A stretch of DNA of 64,000 nt. Origin: Fodinicurvata sediminis DSM 21159. Its GTDB lineage: Bacteria > Pseudomonadota > Alphaproteobacteria > Kiloniellales > DSM-21159. Both the position numbers and the translations under genes were made by a program. Under the pieces are notes generated by a model. It worked only from the letters and a program-made list of their open reading frames with translations. It ran no database searches and was not told where the DNA came from. The DNA is taken from the NCBI RefSeq assembly GCF_000420625.1, contig NZ_ATVH01000011.1:682001-746000 (forward strand), read 5' to 3'. Below are positions 55,837-64,000 of the stretch, in pieces; within the stretch, counting starts at the first letter, position 1, and each line of letters starts with the position of its first letter.

Positions 55837-58812
55837 TCACATACGAGAACCGTCACCTTCCCTAACCTCCCTCAACGCCCGCCCGAAGAAATGCCGGATG
55901 GCCTGGTCGCGCGCCTCGGCGTCTGACAGCACGATGCTCTTCATCTCGCTGTCGCGCTGGAACATGCGGATTGCGCCCTGGAAGAAGGCCTGTGCATAGG
56001 CTGAGAAGACAACGTCCGGGGGGTTGTTGCGCATCATCTCGGTCATGTCCTCATCCAGGATCTCCCGGTTCACCTGCTCAAAGCGCAGGAAGTCCTCCTC
56101 GCTGAATTCGGTGCCATGCCGCTCGTTGAAGCTTTGGATGATCTCCGACAGCGAGCGCTTTTCGTCTTCGGTATAAGGGTTGGCGCCAAACTCGTTGATC
56201 GGTCGCAGGGGCTCGGACATGCCGGGCGTGAGGGAGGCGCTTCCCGCCTCTTTCTGCTCCACCTTGAAGGCCTGCAGGCGCAGCATGTCGTCGGTGATCT
56301 CGATGTCCGGCGGCACCTCGCGGTTCGGCAACAGCCGATACAGCCAGGCGGCATAGGCGTGCAGCTTCTCCAGGTCGGTATCCTCAAGGCGCACGACCTG
56401 GGCGACGAAGCTGTAGAAGCGCATGAAGCTCTTCAGCAGCTGGCGGAACTCTTCCTGTCTGCCTTCGTCCTCCTCCGCCTCGAAGCGCTGGACGGCCTCG
56501 CGCACCAGGCCTTCCAGCTTGATCCGGTCCCAGCCGTCGAGCGGCCCCTTGTAATAGGTCCGGGCAAAGCGCTCGACCTCCTCCGGGTCGATGATGCCGA
56601 AGGTGCGCAGGCGGCTTTCAAGGGCATAGACCTGGTTGGGATCCGAGGTCTCCATGAGCGCCGTCATCTCGTGGAACGGCATGAAGGCCTCCTGGATGTC
56701 CTCGATGGAGTTCTGGAAGTCGAGGACATAGGTGGTGTCCTTGCCCGGCATGGTGCGGTTCAAGCGGGACAGGGTCTGCACCGCCTGCAGGCCCGCCAGC
56801 TTGCGGTCCACATACATGGCACAGAGCTTGGGCTGGTCGAAGCCCGTCTGGTATTTCTCCGCTACGATCAGGATCTGGTACTCGGACCCGTCGAAGCGGC
56901 GCGGCAACTCGGTCTCGGAAAAGCCGTTCACCTCGGCTTCCGTCCAGGTTTCACCATCCAGCCGCAGCTCGCCCGAAAAGGCCACCAACGCCTGGACATC
57001 CTGATAGCCGTGCTTCTGGATATAGTCGCGCAGTCCGAAGTAATAGCGCAGCGCATGCTCGCGGCTTTGCGTCACGACCATCGCCTTGGCGTTGCCGCCC
57101 AGTTCGTGGCGTACATGGCGACGGAAATGCTCGACGATGACCTCGACCTTCTGGCTGATGGCCGTCGGATGCAGCGAGGCGAAGCGCGCGACCCGCCGCT
57201 GGGCCTTGCGCCCCTGCAGCTCGGGGTCGTCCTCGATGGCCTTTTCCAGCTCGTAATAGGCCTTGTAGGTCATGTAGTTCTGGAGCACGTCGAGGATGAA
57301 ACCTTCTTCGATCGCCTGGCGCATGGAGTAAAGGTGGAAGGGCCGGGGCAGGCCATCCGGCCCGGGCACACCGAAGCGCTCCAGCGTCACGTTCCGCGGT
57401 GTCGCCGTGAAGGCGAAGTAGCTGATGTTGGCCTGCGGCCCGCGGCTCTTCTGATAGGCGGCGATGATGTCCTCGACATCGTCGCTGGAGGTCGCCTCGC
57501 GCGTCAGCGCGTCAGCCAGCGCCTGGGCGCTCTTGCCCGACTGCGAGCTGTGCGCCTCGTCCACCAGGATGGCGAACCTGCGGTCCTTCTGTCCTGTCAC
57601 CTCCTGCAGGTGCTCGGTGCCGAACTTCTGGATCGTGGTGATGATGATGCGCGCGCCATCCTGGATCGCCTGTTTCAGTTGGCGCGAGGTGCCGTCAATC
57701 TTCTTCACCACCCCCTTGGTCTGCTCGAACTGGGCCACGGTGTTCTGGAGCTGGCGGTCGAGGACGATGCGGTCGGTGACGATGATGACCGTGTTGAAGA
57801 TCGGCTGGTCGCCCGCATCATGCAGGTTGATGAGCTGATGGGCGGTCCAGCCGATGGTGTTGGACTTGCCCGAGCCGGCCGAGTGCTGGATCAGGTAGTT
57901 CTGCCCCGGGCCGTGCTGGCGAGCATGCACCATCATCCGGGTGACGGCATCGAGCTGCTGATAGCGCGGGAAGGTCAGGGTTTCCTTGCCGTCGGTCTTC
58001 TCCAGGTGAATGAAGCGCCCGAGGATGGCGAGCCACTTTTCGCGCCCGAACACGGCCTTGCCGTCCGGCAGGTCCTTGTAGAGATAGGCAATGCGGAACT
58101 CGTCCGGTATCGCGGGATTGCCGGCACCCCCTTCCGCACTGCCGCGGTTAAAGGGCAGGAAACGGGTCTTTCCGTTCATCAGGCGCGTCGTCATCGAGAC
58201 GTTGTCCTGGTCGGCCGCGAAGTGCACCAGCGCGCCGCGCTTGAAGGTCAGCAGCGGTTCGCCGGCCGGTGAGCGGTCGGTCTTGTACTGCTTCTCGGCG
58301 TGCCTGAAGGTCGCGCCTGTCAGCAGGTTCTTCAGCTCCAGTGTGGCCACCGGCAGGCCGTTGACGAACAGCACCACATCGAGGGCGTTTTCGTTCTTCC
58401 GGCTGTAGCGCACCTGGCGCATCACGCTCAGGATGTTCGCCTCATAGAGCTGCGTCAGGACCGGGTTCAGGTTCGAGGCCGGCTGGAAGAAACAGAGGGA
58501 AAAGCGGATATTCGGGATCAGCTTCAACCCGCTGCGCAGGACGTCGAGGGTGCCACGGTCCTTCAGCGCCTTCTCGAGCTGCGTGAAGAACTCGGCTTCT
58601 GCGCTGGCGCTATACTGCGCGGCCAGCTTGTTCCATTCGTCCGGCTGGGTTTCCTGCACGAACCGCAATAGCAGTTCCCTGTCCAACGCGAGGTCTCGGT
58701 CGAAACCTTCGGGCGACCGCTCCAGGTATCCCTGATTAGCGACAAGGTGGGCAACCAGGTGGTCCTCCAGGACTACTTCTCGATGGATGACGTTGGCGCT
58801 TCTTGCAGTCAT
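55837..58812 (-). CDS. hsdR: Type I restriction endonuclease subunit R
   Basis: 991 residues. PD-(D/E)xK nuclease near the N-terminus (D145...ELK at 159-161, in ENALDVVLFVNGLPVATLELKN), then SF2 motor: Walker A GSGKS at 313-317, DEAH at 418-421 and later helicase motifs (KYQTGFDQPKLCAMYVDRKL; QTLSRLNRT). The enzyme translocates and cleaves DNA lacking the host methylation pattern. It is separated from hsdS by about 146 bases. Complete length, so probably functional. Confidence 0.95.
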   Translation of the reverse strand: MTARSANVIHREVVLEDHLVAHLVANQGYLERSPEGFDRDLALDRELLLRFVQETQPDEWNKLAAQYSASAEAEFFTQLEKALKDRGTLDVLRSGLKLIPNIRFSLCFFQPASNLNPVLTQLYEANILSVMRQVRYSRKNENALDVVLFVNGLPVATLELKNLLTGATFRHAEKQYKTDRSPAGEPLLTFKRGALVHFAADQDNVSMTTRLMNGKTRFLPFNRGSAEGGAGNPAIPDEFRIAYLYKDLPDGKAVFGREKWLAILGRFIHLEKTDGKETLTFPRYQQLDAVTRMMVHARQHGPGQNYLIQHSAGSGKSNTIGWTAHQLINLHDAGDQPIFNTVIIVTDRIVLDRQLQNTVAQFEQTKGVVKKIDGTSRQLKQAIQDGARIIITTIQKFGTEHLQEVTGQKDRRFAILVDEAHSSQSGKSAQALADALTREATSSDDVEDIIAAYQKSRGPQANISYFAFTATPRNVTLERFGVPGPDGLPRPFHLYSMRQAIEEGFILDVLQNYMTYKAYYELEKAIEDDPELQGRKAQRRVARFASLHPTAISQKVEVIVEHFRRHVRHELGGNAKAMVVTQSREHALRYYFGLRDYIQKHGYQDVQALVAFSGELRLDGETWTEAEVNGFSETELPRRFDGSEYQILIVAEKYQTGFDQPKLCAMYVDRKLAGLQAVQTLSRLNRTMPGKDTTYVLDFQNSIEDIQEAFMPFHEMTALMETSDPNQVYALESRLRTFGIIDPEEVERFARTYYKGPLDGWDRIKLEGLVREAVQRFEAEEDEGRQEEFRQLLKSFMRFYSFVAQVVRLEDTDLEKLHAYAAWLYRLLPNREVPPDIEITDDMLRLQAFKVEQKEAGSASLTPGMSEPLRPINEFGANPYTEDEKRSLSEIIQSFNERHGTEFSEEDFLRFEQVNREILDEDMTEMMRNNPPDVVFSAYAQAFFQGAIRMFQRDSEMKSIVLSDAEARDQAIRHFFGRALREVREGDGSRM

Positions 58813-58958
58813 ATACTCTCCGAATCAAAACCCAATCAAGGGGAGCGGGTGGGCGAGTAATGCCACAATACATTGATTTGGTTGTATTTTTGTTTTCCCA
58901 TTTAGTTTCCCCCTGCACTCAATCAAAACCAGATCAAAAGATTGTTCGACGCGCGTTC

Positions 58959-60236
58959 TCAAGCCTGAGCCGCCATCTGGCTGTCGGCATTCGGCATGGT
59001 CATATCTTCTTCAACCTTATCCAGACGCCGGTCGGTTTCGCCGCGCTTGCCCCATGTTGTCACATCGATCTGGCCTGTGACGGCAGCGGTGATGAGGGCA
59101 GATCGGTATTCGCGCAGACGGTTGATGGACTTGTTGATCGCATCTGCGCCATTTCGAAGTCGCCGAAGTTCTTCCTCAATCCTCTGCGCGATCTGTTCTT
59201 GCTCACCAATCGGTGGCAAGAAGATGGGCAGGGAAAGAAAACGATCAGGTTCCATGCGCCATTGATCTATACGAATACCATTTGAAATCAGATGGTAAAC
59301 GGTTGGCATGGGAACCGCGCGCAGCAAGTGATGCATATACTGAGCGTGATGTTCGCCGCAGGGTGTCATTACGACGTAGTCGGGGCTCGTGATGCCCTTG
59401 ATGATGGAGATACCCAGCGAACCCTGCCAAGACTTCATCTTATTTATGACTAGATCACCCGGTTCAACCATCTGATATTTAGACAAATCGTCCGGCGTTT
59501 TATTGATATTGTCATCGCGCGAAGATTTCTCGATTACGCCATATTCTCGGTAAACAGATAACACTGTAAGATCGTCGAAACCCTGACGCTTCTGGATGCG
59601 AAAGTGTGCTTTCAAGCGACTTTCCGTCCAGTGCTCTGGCACATTACCACGCCAGAATATTCCGGTGTCCCGAAGCGGCGCAGATGGGTTTGCGCCGCGA
59701 AGGACGAGACGGGAAATCTCGCCCTTCTCTTTTTCCGGCAGCACCTCAACCAGCCGCTGCTTCTTCTCGATCAACTGATCGATGCGTGCGGTCTCGCGAT
59801 CGAGAAAATCTGCGATATCGACTTGAGTATCAAAGTCTGGAAGCCAAATTTTATTACCTAAGCTCTCCTTTTTTATATGGCGCATTGTTGAGCCATGAGC
59901 ATCTAGGTCTGCCCAAATCGCTGAATAGTGCTTGAGACTATAATACAGAAATCTCTGAAATGTTCCTCTGTTCGGCTCGACCTTGAATATATGCTGATTG
60001 AGAAGTGCGGGTCCTTTATCCCATTCAAAGCTATCAAGTGTTGCAGACCATGAAAACAAGAGGTCACCATCATCAATTTCATACCGAGGATGTATGCTGC
60101 CATCATAAAAGTTATCGAACTCACCTCCTGTAAGTTGGGCAATTCGAATGATGGGCTTTCCGTGATCTCCCCAGTCAGAAGGCTTGAACGCGGCCCCGTT
60201 GATGAAACGCGCGGTATACTTCATTGGAATCATCAC
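58959..60236 (-). CDS. hsdS: Type I restriction-modification specificity subunit S
   Basis: 425 residues. Two target-recognition domains (about 1-140 and 200-360), each followed by conserved helical spacer regions with DIADFLDRETARIDQLIEKKQRLVEVL and QEQIAQRIEEELRRLRNGADAI. Determines the DNA sequence recognised by the M and R subunits. Its start overlaps the hsdM stop by four bases. Confidence 0.93.
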   Translation of the reverse strand: MMIPMKYTARFINGAAFKPSDWGDHGKPIIRIAQLTGGEFDNFYDGSIHPRYEIDDGDLLFSWSATLDSFEWDKGPALLNQHIFKVEPNRGTFQRFLYYSLKHYSAIWADLDAHGSTMRHIKKESLGNKIWLPDFDTQVDIADFLDRETARIDQLIEKKQRLVEVLPEKEKGEISRLVLRGANPSAPLRDTGIFWRGNVPEHWTESRLKAHFRIQKRQGFDDLTVLSVYREYGVIEKSSRDDNINKTPDDLSKYQMVEPGDLVINKMKSWQGSLGISIIKGITSPDYVVMTPCGEHHAQYMHHLLRAVPMPTVYHLISNGIRIDQWRMEPDRFLSLPIFLPPIGEQEQIAQRIEEELRRLRNGADAINKSINRLREYRSALITAAVTGQIDVTTWGKRGETDRRLDKVEEDMTMPNADSQMAAQA

Positions 60237-62266
60237 GCCGCCACCTCCTTCAGGAGCCCAGCAATCTCGGCCTCAAGCTGCTTCATCTCGGCATCGATCT
60301 CTTCCAAGGGCCGCGGCGGGACATACTTGTAGAAATAGCGGTTGAAGTTGATCTCATAGCCGACCCGGCCGACCTTGCCATCCCGCGCATCGCAATAGCT
60401 CTCGTCCACCCAGGCATCGGGGACAAAGGGCGTGACCTCGCGCGCAACATAATCGCGCCAGTCCTCGGACAGCGGCACGAGCTCGTAGTCGCGCAGTTCG
60501 CTATCGGGTTCCGGATTGCCGTCTTTGTCAGTACAGATGTCGGCGTCCTCGTCCCGCTCGGAAAGCGCGGACAGGATCGCCTTCCTGACCGGCGCTGTGA
60601 TCTTCACGCCGGCACCTTTCAGGGCCTGCTTCAGGCCCTTATCGAACGCGTCCCGGTTCGTGAACAGTGTCGTCGGCATGTGGCTGGCCAGCGCATCCAA
60701 CAGGTCCTGACGTTCGGCTTCGTCCAGCTTCTGAATGGCCTTCTCGACGAGAAGCCGCTCCAGGCGCTCGTCATTGATCTGGAAGTTCAGGCGCAACGGG
60801 CGCTCGACCCGGATTTCGCGGTATCCGAAACCGGTGGTGTCGAAGACCTTGGAAAAGTCACTCCAGTCTTCCTCGCCCTCTCCGTTCAGCATGGCCGCAT
60901 AGATGCGAACGATCTCGTCCCGCGCATTATCCGGGATTTCGCGCCGTTTCGAGCCCAGGCTCTTGCGCATGGACCGCCAGAAGCGCTCGGAGCTTGCGTC
61001 GATCAGCTGCACCTTGCCGCGGCGATCGGAGGGCTTGCGGTTGTTGAGCAGCCAGACATAGGTCTGGATCCCGGTGTTGTAGAACAGGTCGGTGGGCAGG
61101 GCGACGATGGCCTCGACCCAGTCGTTCTCCAGCATCCAGCGGCGGATCTCGCTCTCGCCCGATCCGGCGCCGCCGGTGAATAGCGGCGAGCCGTTCATGA
61201 CGATGCCGATGCGTGAGCCCTGCTCGTCGTCGCGCATCTTGGAAATCATGTGCTGCAGGAACAGCAGCTGACCGTCGGAAACACGGGGCAGGCCGGCGCC
61301 AAAGCGCCCGTCGAAGCCCTTCTCGGCGGCCTCGGCCTTGATCGGGTCCTGGTACTTCTTCCAGTCCACGCCATAGGGTGGATTGGACAGCATGTAGTGG
61401 AAGGTCTTGCCGGCGTGGGCGTCGCCGGTGAGTGTATTTCCAAAGGCGATCTGTTGCGGGTTGTGGCCGGTCACCAGCATGTCCGATTTGCAGATCGCGA
61501 AGGATTCCGGGTTCAGTTCCTGCCCGTAGAGTTCGACACGGACCTTGTCATTCATGCCGGTAATGGCTTCTTCGGTCAGGGCCAGCATGCCTCCAGTGCC
61601 GCAGGCCGGATCATAGACGGTACGGATGATGCCGCTGCCTCCAAGTGCATCCTTGTCGTTGGCGGTCAGCAGGTCGACGATCAGGCGAATGACCTCGCGG
61701 GGCGTGAAGTGCTCGCCGGCCGTTTCGTTGGAGATCTCCGAGAAGCGCCGGATTAGACCCTCGAAGAGGTAGCCCATCTCGGCGTTCGACACGGCCTCCG
61801 GGTGCAGGTCGATCTGGCTGAAGCGCTCGAAGACCTGCCAGAGGATGCCACCGTCGTTCAGGCGCTTGAGCTGGTCGGTGAAGAGGAACTTGTCGAGGAA
61901 GATGTCGCGGACGTTGGGCGAGAACTGCGTGATGTAATCGATCAGGTTCTGGTGAAGCTGGCCCGGGTCCTGGCCCTTCAGGCTCTCGAAGGTAAAGCGG
62001 CTGGTGTTGTAGACCCGGATCTTGCCGCCCGCCGCACCGAAAAGGATCATGTCGCGGGTTTCGTCATCGACACCGTCCGGCAGGGTTTTCTCGGCCTCCA
62101 GGACCGCATCCTTGGTTTCCTCCAGGATGCAGTCGAGACGGCGCAGCACGACAAACGGCAAGACCACCTTGCCGTATTCGGATTGCTTGAAATCCCCGCG
62201 CAGGATCTCGGCAATGGACCAGACGAACGAGCCGAGATTCTGGATGTCAGTATCGGCAGTGCTCAT
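60233..62266 (-). CDS. hsdM: Type I restriction-modification methyltransferase subunit M
   Basis: 677 residues from ATG 62266; the 58-codon upstream extension runs into a phosphatase remnant on the other strand and is rejected. N-terminal helical domain, HFTPREVIRLIVDLL, SAM motif DPACGTGGMLAL (219-230) and the N6-adenine motif NPPYG at 295-299. Makes the m6A mark that protects host DNA; acts with HsdS. Head of the hsdM-hsdS-hsdR run. Confidence 0.95.
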   Translation of the reverse strand: MSTADTDIQNLGSFVWSIAEILRGDFKQSEYGKVVLPFVVLRRLDCILEETKDAVLEAEKTLPDGVDDETRDMILFGAAGGKIRVYNTSRFTFESLKGQDPGQLHQNLIDYITQFSPNVRDIFLDKFLFTDQLKRLNDGGILWQVFERFSQIDLHPEAVSNAEMGYLFEGLIRRFSEISNETAGEHFTPREVIRLIVDLLTANDKDALGGSGIIRTVYDPACGTGGMLALTEEAITGMNDKVRVELYGQELNPESFAICKSDMLVTGHNPQQIAFGNTLTGDAHAGKTFHYMLSNPPYGVDWKKYQDPIKAEAAEKGFDGRFGAGLPRVSDGQLLFLQHMISKMRDDEQGSRIGIVMNGSPLFTGGAGSGESEIRRWMLENDWVEAIVALPTDLFYNTGIQTYVWLLNNRKPSDRRGKVQLIDASSERFWRSMRKSLGSKRREIPDNARDEIVRIYAAMLNGEGEEDWSDFSKVFDTTGFGYREIRVERPLRLNFQINDERLERLLVEKAIQKLDEAERQDLLDALASHMPTTLFTNRDAFDKGLKQALKGAGVKITAPVRKAILSALSERDEDADICTDKDGNPEPDSELRDYELVPLSEDWRDYVAREVTPFVPDAWVDESYCDARDGKVGRVGYEINFNRYFYKYVPPRPLEEIDAEMKQLEAEIAGLLKEVAA

Positions 62267-62417
62267 GCCTGGAATACTCCCCTTGATTGCCTTCACTGCC
62301 ATACGTAGCATTCGACATCTGTCTGCACCAGAATTCAGTGAGGCTACTGGCAGGCCAGTTATCTCCCATACACCATTACATCCAATGGCTGTCCCAGGCC
62401 CATGAAGGAGATCCACT

Positions 62418-62567
62418 CTGTACGATCTTATCGGCGACATTCACGGCCATGCCTCTGCCCTTGAACGCCTGCTGGGCAAGCTGGGCTATCGCCATGACGG
62501 CACCTGTTACCGCCATCCCGAACGAACGGCGGTCTTCCTGGGGGATTTCGTTGACCGGGGCCCGTAA
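62418..62567 (+). pseudogene. Truncated metallophosphoesterase (serine/threonine phosphatase-type) fragment
   Basis: The frame reads YDLIGDIHGHASALERLLGKLGYR ... AVFLGDFVDRGP and then TAA. This is the N-terminal GDxHG/GDxVDRG half of a PP2A-like phosphatase; everything after GDFVDRGP is missing. A clear start codon is missing too, but a GGAGA lies before CTG. The break is close to IS-derived sequence, so the gene was probably cut by an insertion or by the arrival of the defence island. Confidence 0.7.
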
Positions 62568-62734
62568 CAGCTTGAAAGAGTGAACTTTCTGCGAGATTGA
62601 CCCCACCTCCATAGAACCCTTGGTCAAACACCTAGAAAGTGCGGGTTCTGTAATACGACTCTTGCGACCTCAAGAACCGGCAAAGGGGCATCAAGCTTGA
62701 TATGCCCTAAGATTCAACCTGTTAAGACAGAAAC

Positions 62735-63045
62735 CGTCGGTCCGAGTTGACCTTGCACCGGATTTCGCCCTTGAGCTCCATCCGCTGCATCAATCGCGTG
62801 ACCGTGCAGCAGGCAACAACAAAGCCTTCACAGTACAGCTGCCGCCAGACCTTGCGCACCTGTAGAAGGAGAAGTTTTCCACGAACACACTTCGCCACGC
62901 CTCAAACTTCAGGCGGGTGTTCCGCCTGGCTCGTGCCGAGCGTCGCTCCGGATCGATGCACCTGGCCGCATGCGCATGGTTGGACGACGGGGCGGGCCAT
63001 ACGATTCTGGACACTACCTTGACACTCTTCCTTACGCCCGATCAT
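62735..63045 (-). mobile_element. IS3-family transposase (OrfB) remnant
   Basis: Minus-strand frames carry APSSNHAHAARCIDPERRSARARR...FVENFSFY and, after a one-base shift at about 62860, VRKVWRQLYCEGFVVACCTVTRLMQRM, the start of the typical IS3-family OrfB (pattern HAHAARRxDPERRSARARRDxxL...YGVRKVWRQL). The catalytic DDE region is absent. A decayed insertion sequence that may have broken the phosphatase gene just to the left. Confidence 0.65.
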
Positions 63046-63091
63046 GATTAGCTCGTTCTCCCGAAAAATGCCCGGGGAAGAGGGGGCTGCC

Positions 63092-64000
63092 ATGCACCTA
63101 GATCTGCCACTGGAGCGGTTGATCCAACTACCGCAAGTCGTTGCAGGTGAATGCAGTTACGGAGGAGTGCTCAGCGCGCTTGCTGGCGAGCTCAGGTCCA
63201 TATCGCCCTTCGACCATCTCGACATGGTGATACTGGTGGATGATGGCCGGGATCACCTCTGTTTCGAAACGCCGGTCAGTACCGTTTGGAGCAGCTTTGC
63301 CAAGGAGCCCAAGCCTACGGGTGTCAGTCCGGCACGTTCGGTATTGAAGGGACATGTACCGCATATTCTCACCGGTGACGCCTTCAAAGATAAACGCTTC
63401 CACTTCAGCGGTGCGATCAATCAACCCATCTATGACGCCACTCTTCGCAGCCGTATAATCGTTCCATTGCGGGTGCGGGGGGCAATCTTCGGTTCGATTA
63501 GCATCAGCCGCCATTCCGTGATGTCCTACACAGTACGCGATTTGATAATCGGACAACACTGTGCCGATCTGATAGCACCTTACCTTTTTGCATTGAAGAC
63601 TGAACATGGACGAGCGCTGCAGTATGCAAACGAAGCGGACGCGCTGAGGGGAAGTCTGCTGAAACTTGCCGGACACTTGGAGGGTGAAAGAAAACGCCTT
63701 GGCATGGACCTCCACGATCAGACAATCGCGGACCTTTCGCGCATCGCCCATAAGCTTTCAACGGGAATAGACGCCAACGTCGATCTAAAGCCGGTGCTTG
63801 CCGAACTTCATGCGGACGTCATTTCCTGCCTTAACGAACTTCGGCGAATCGTGGACGATGCGAGACCAGCGATGCTCGAGTTGTTTGGTTTCGCCGAAGC
63901 AGTTGAGCAGTGCATGATTCGCGCGCGAAGCGGCATGGCAAGACCCATACGGCTGCGCTTTGAAGAAGACACCAAGGCTGCCTTCGATCAGATGAACGAT
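63092..64000 (+). CDS. GAF-domain sensor histidine kinase (NarL-type), 3' end outside window
   Basis: 303 residues visible from ATG 63092 (GAAGAGGGGG upstream) to the window end. About residues 20-165 form a GAF-like sensor domain (VPLRVRGAIFGSISISRHS). A HisKA_3 segment follows: ERKRLGMDLHDQTIADLSRIAHKLS with the phospho-acceptor His208, then the dimerisation helix. The ATPase domain lies beyond the window. A LuxR-type response regulator would be expected next to it. Confidence 0.8.
   Translation, partial: MHLDLPLERLIQLPQVVAGECSYGGVLSALAGELRSISPFDHLDMVILVDDGRDHLCFETPVSTVWSSFAKEPKPTGVSPARSVLKGHVPHILTGDAFKDKRFHFSGAINQPIYDATLRSRIIVPLRVRGAIFGSISISRHSVMSYTVRDLIIGQHCADLIAPYLFALKTEHGRALQYANEADALRGSLLKLAGHLEGERKRLGMDLHDQTIADLSRIAHKLSTGIDANVDLKPVLAELHADVISCLNELRRIVDDARPAMLELFGFAEAVEQCMIRARSGMARPIRLRFEEDTKAAFDQMND

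Noticed and set aside
56116-58272. 718-residue open frame on plus strand within hsdR
   Set aside because: Antisense shadow of a GC-rich gene; the minus strand has Walker A, DEAH and nuclease motifs.
62376-62627. 83-residue minus-strand frame before hsdM
   Set aside because: Antisense to the phosphatase remnant, which has recognisable motifs.

Overview
The window reads as a chromosomal segment of an alphaproteobacterium, probably Rhodospirillales-like. Pointers are the YfgM-like/BamB/Der order, a DUF2794 gene, a BigR/SqrR-type sulfide operon and the guaA, rsmB, guaB, rlmE, ppx housekeeping block. Genus-level assignment is not possible from the sequence alone.

Layout: 1-3.2 kb holds outer-membrane assembly and ribosome GTPase genes (YfgM-like, bamB, der, all minus). 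3.8-6.8 kb is a sulfide/persulfide operon (MBL persulfide dioxygenase-like, ArsR/BigR-type repressor, two YeeE/YedE halves, TauE/SafE) with a palindromic operator upstream. 6.9-17.5 kb is a mix of accessory genes: secreted zinc protease-like protein, LysE exporter, threonine aldolase, GlxA-type regulator, methyltransferase, MATE pump, a ToxR-like regulator with tetratricopeptide-type repeats. 17.7-22.0 kb carries a plus-strand run of cupin, cysteine-synthase-like enzyme, PLP decarboxylase and nitrilase, which could form a cyanide/nitrile pathway (inference).

22.1-26.2 kb is bounded by two copies of the guaA 3' end (a decayed copy at 22.1 kb and the real one), so it may be an old insertion at guaA. 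26.2-33.2 kb is core: guaA, a GNAT gene, rsmB, guaB, rlmE, ppx/gppA. A tRNA-Gln(CTG) at 33.5 kb is followed by a tyrosine integrase, the usual left edge of a genomic island. 35.6-45.8 kb is a single-direction catabolic operon: IclR regulator, acyl-CoA ligase, citryl-CoA-lyase-like protein, two SDRs, a tripartite tricarboxylate transporter, a membrane protein and a quinone reductase-like enzyme, with an inverted-repeat operator at its head.

46.25-51.6 kb is a compact integrative element (two related unknown proteins, an excisionase-like protein, two overlapping tyrosine recombinases, strongly structured intergenic DNA) lodged between remnants of two SOS genes (dnaE2-like and SRAP/yedK-like). 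51.9-62.3 kb is a defence island: a SPARDA-type short Argonaute system (DREN/DUF4365-APAZ nuclease plus catalytically dead short pAgo) followed by a HEPN-like third gene, next to a complete type I restriction-modification system (hsdM, hsdS, hsdR). The right edge has a truncated metallophosphoesterase gene and a frameshifted IS3-type transposase remnant, then the start of a GAF/histidine kinase gene cut by the window end.

The strongest candidate for a new biological element is the three-gene SPARDA-HEPN operon. The next most interesting are the helically phased repeat/hairpin region in front of the paired recombinases and the guaA-tail duplication.
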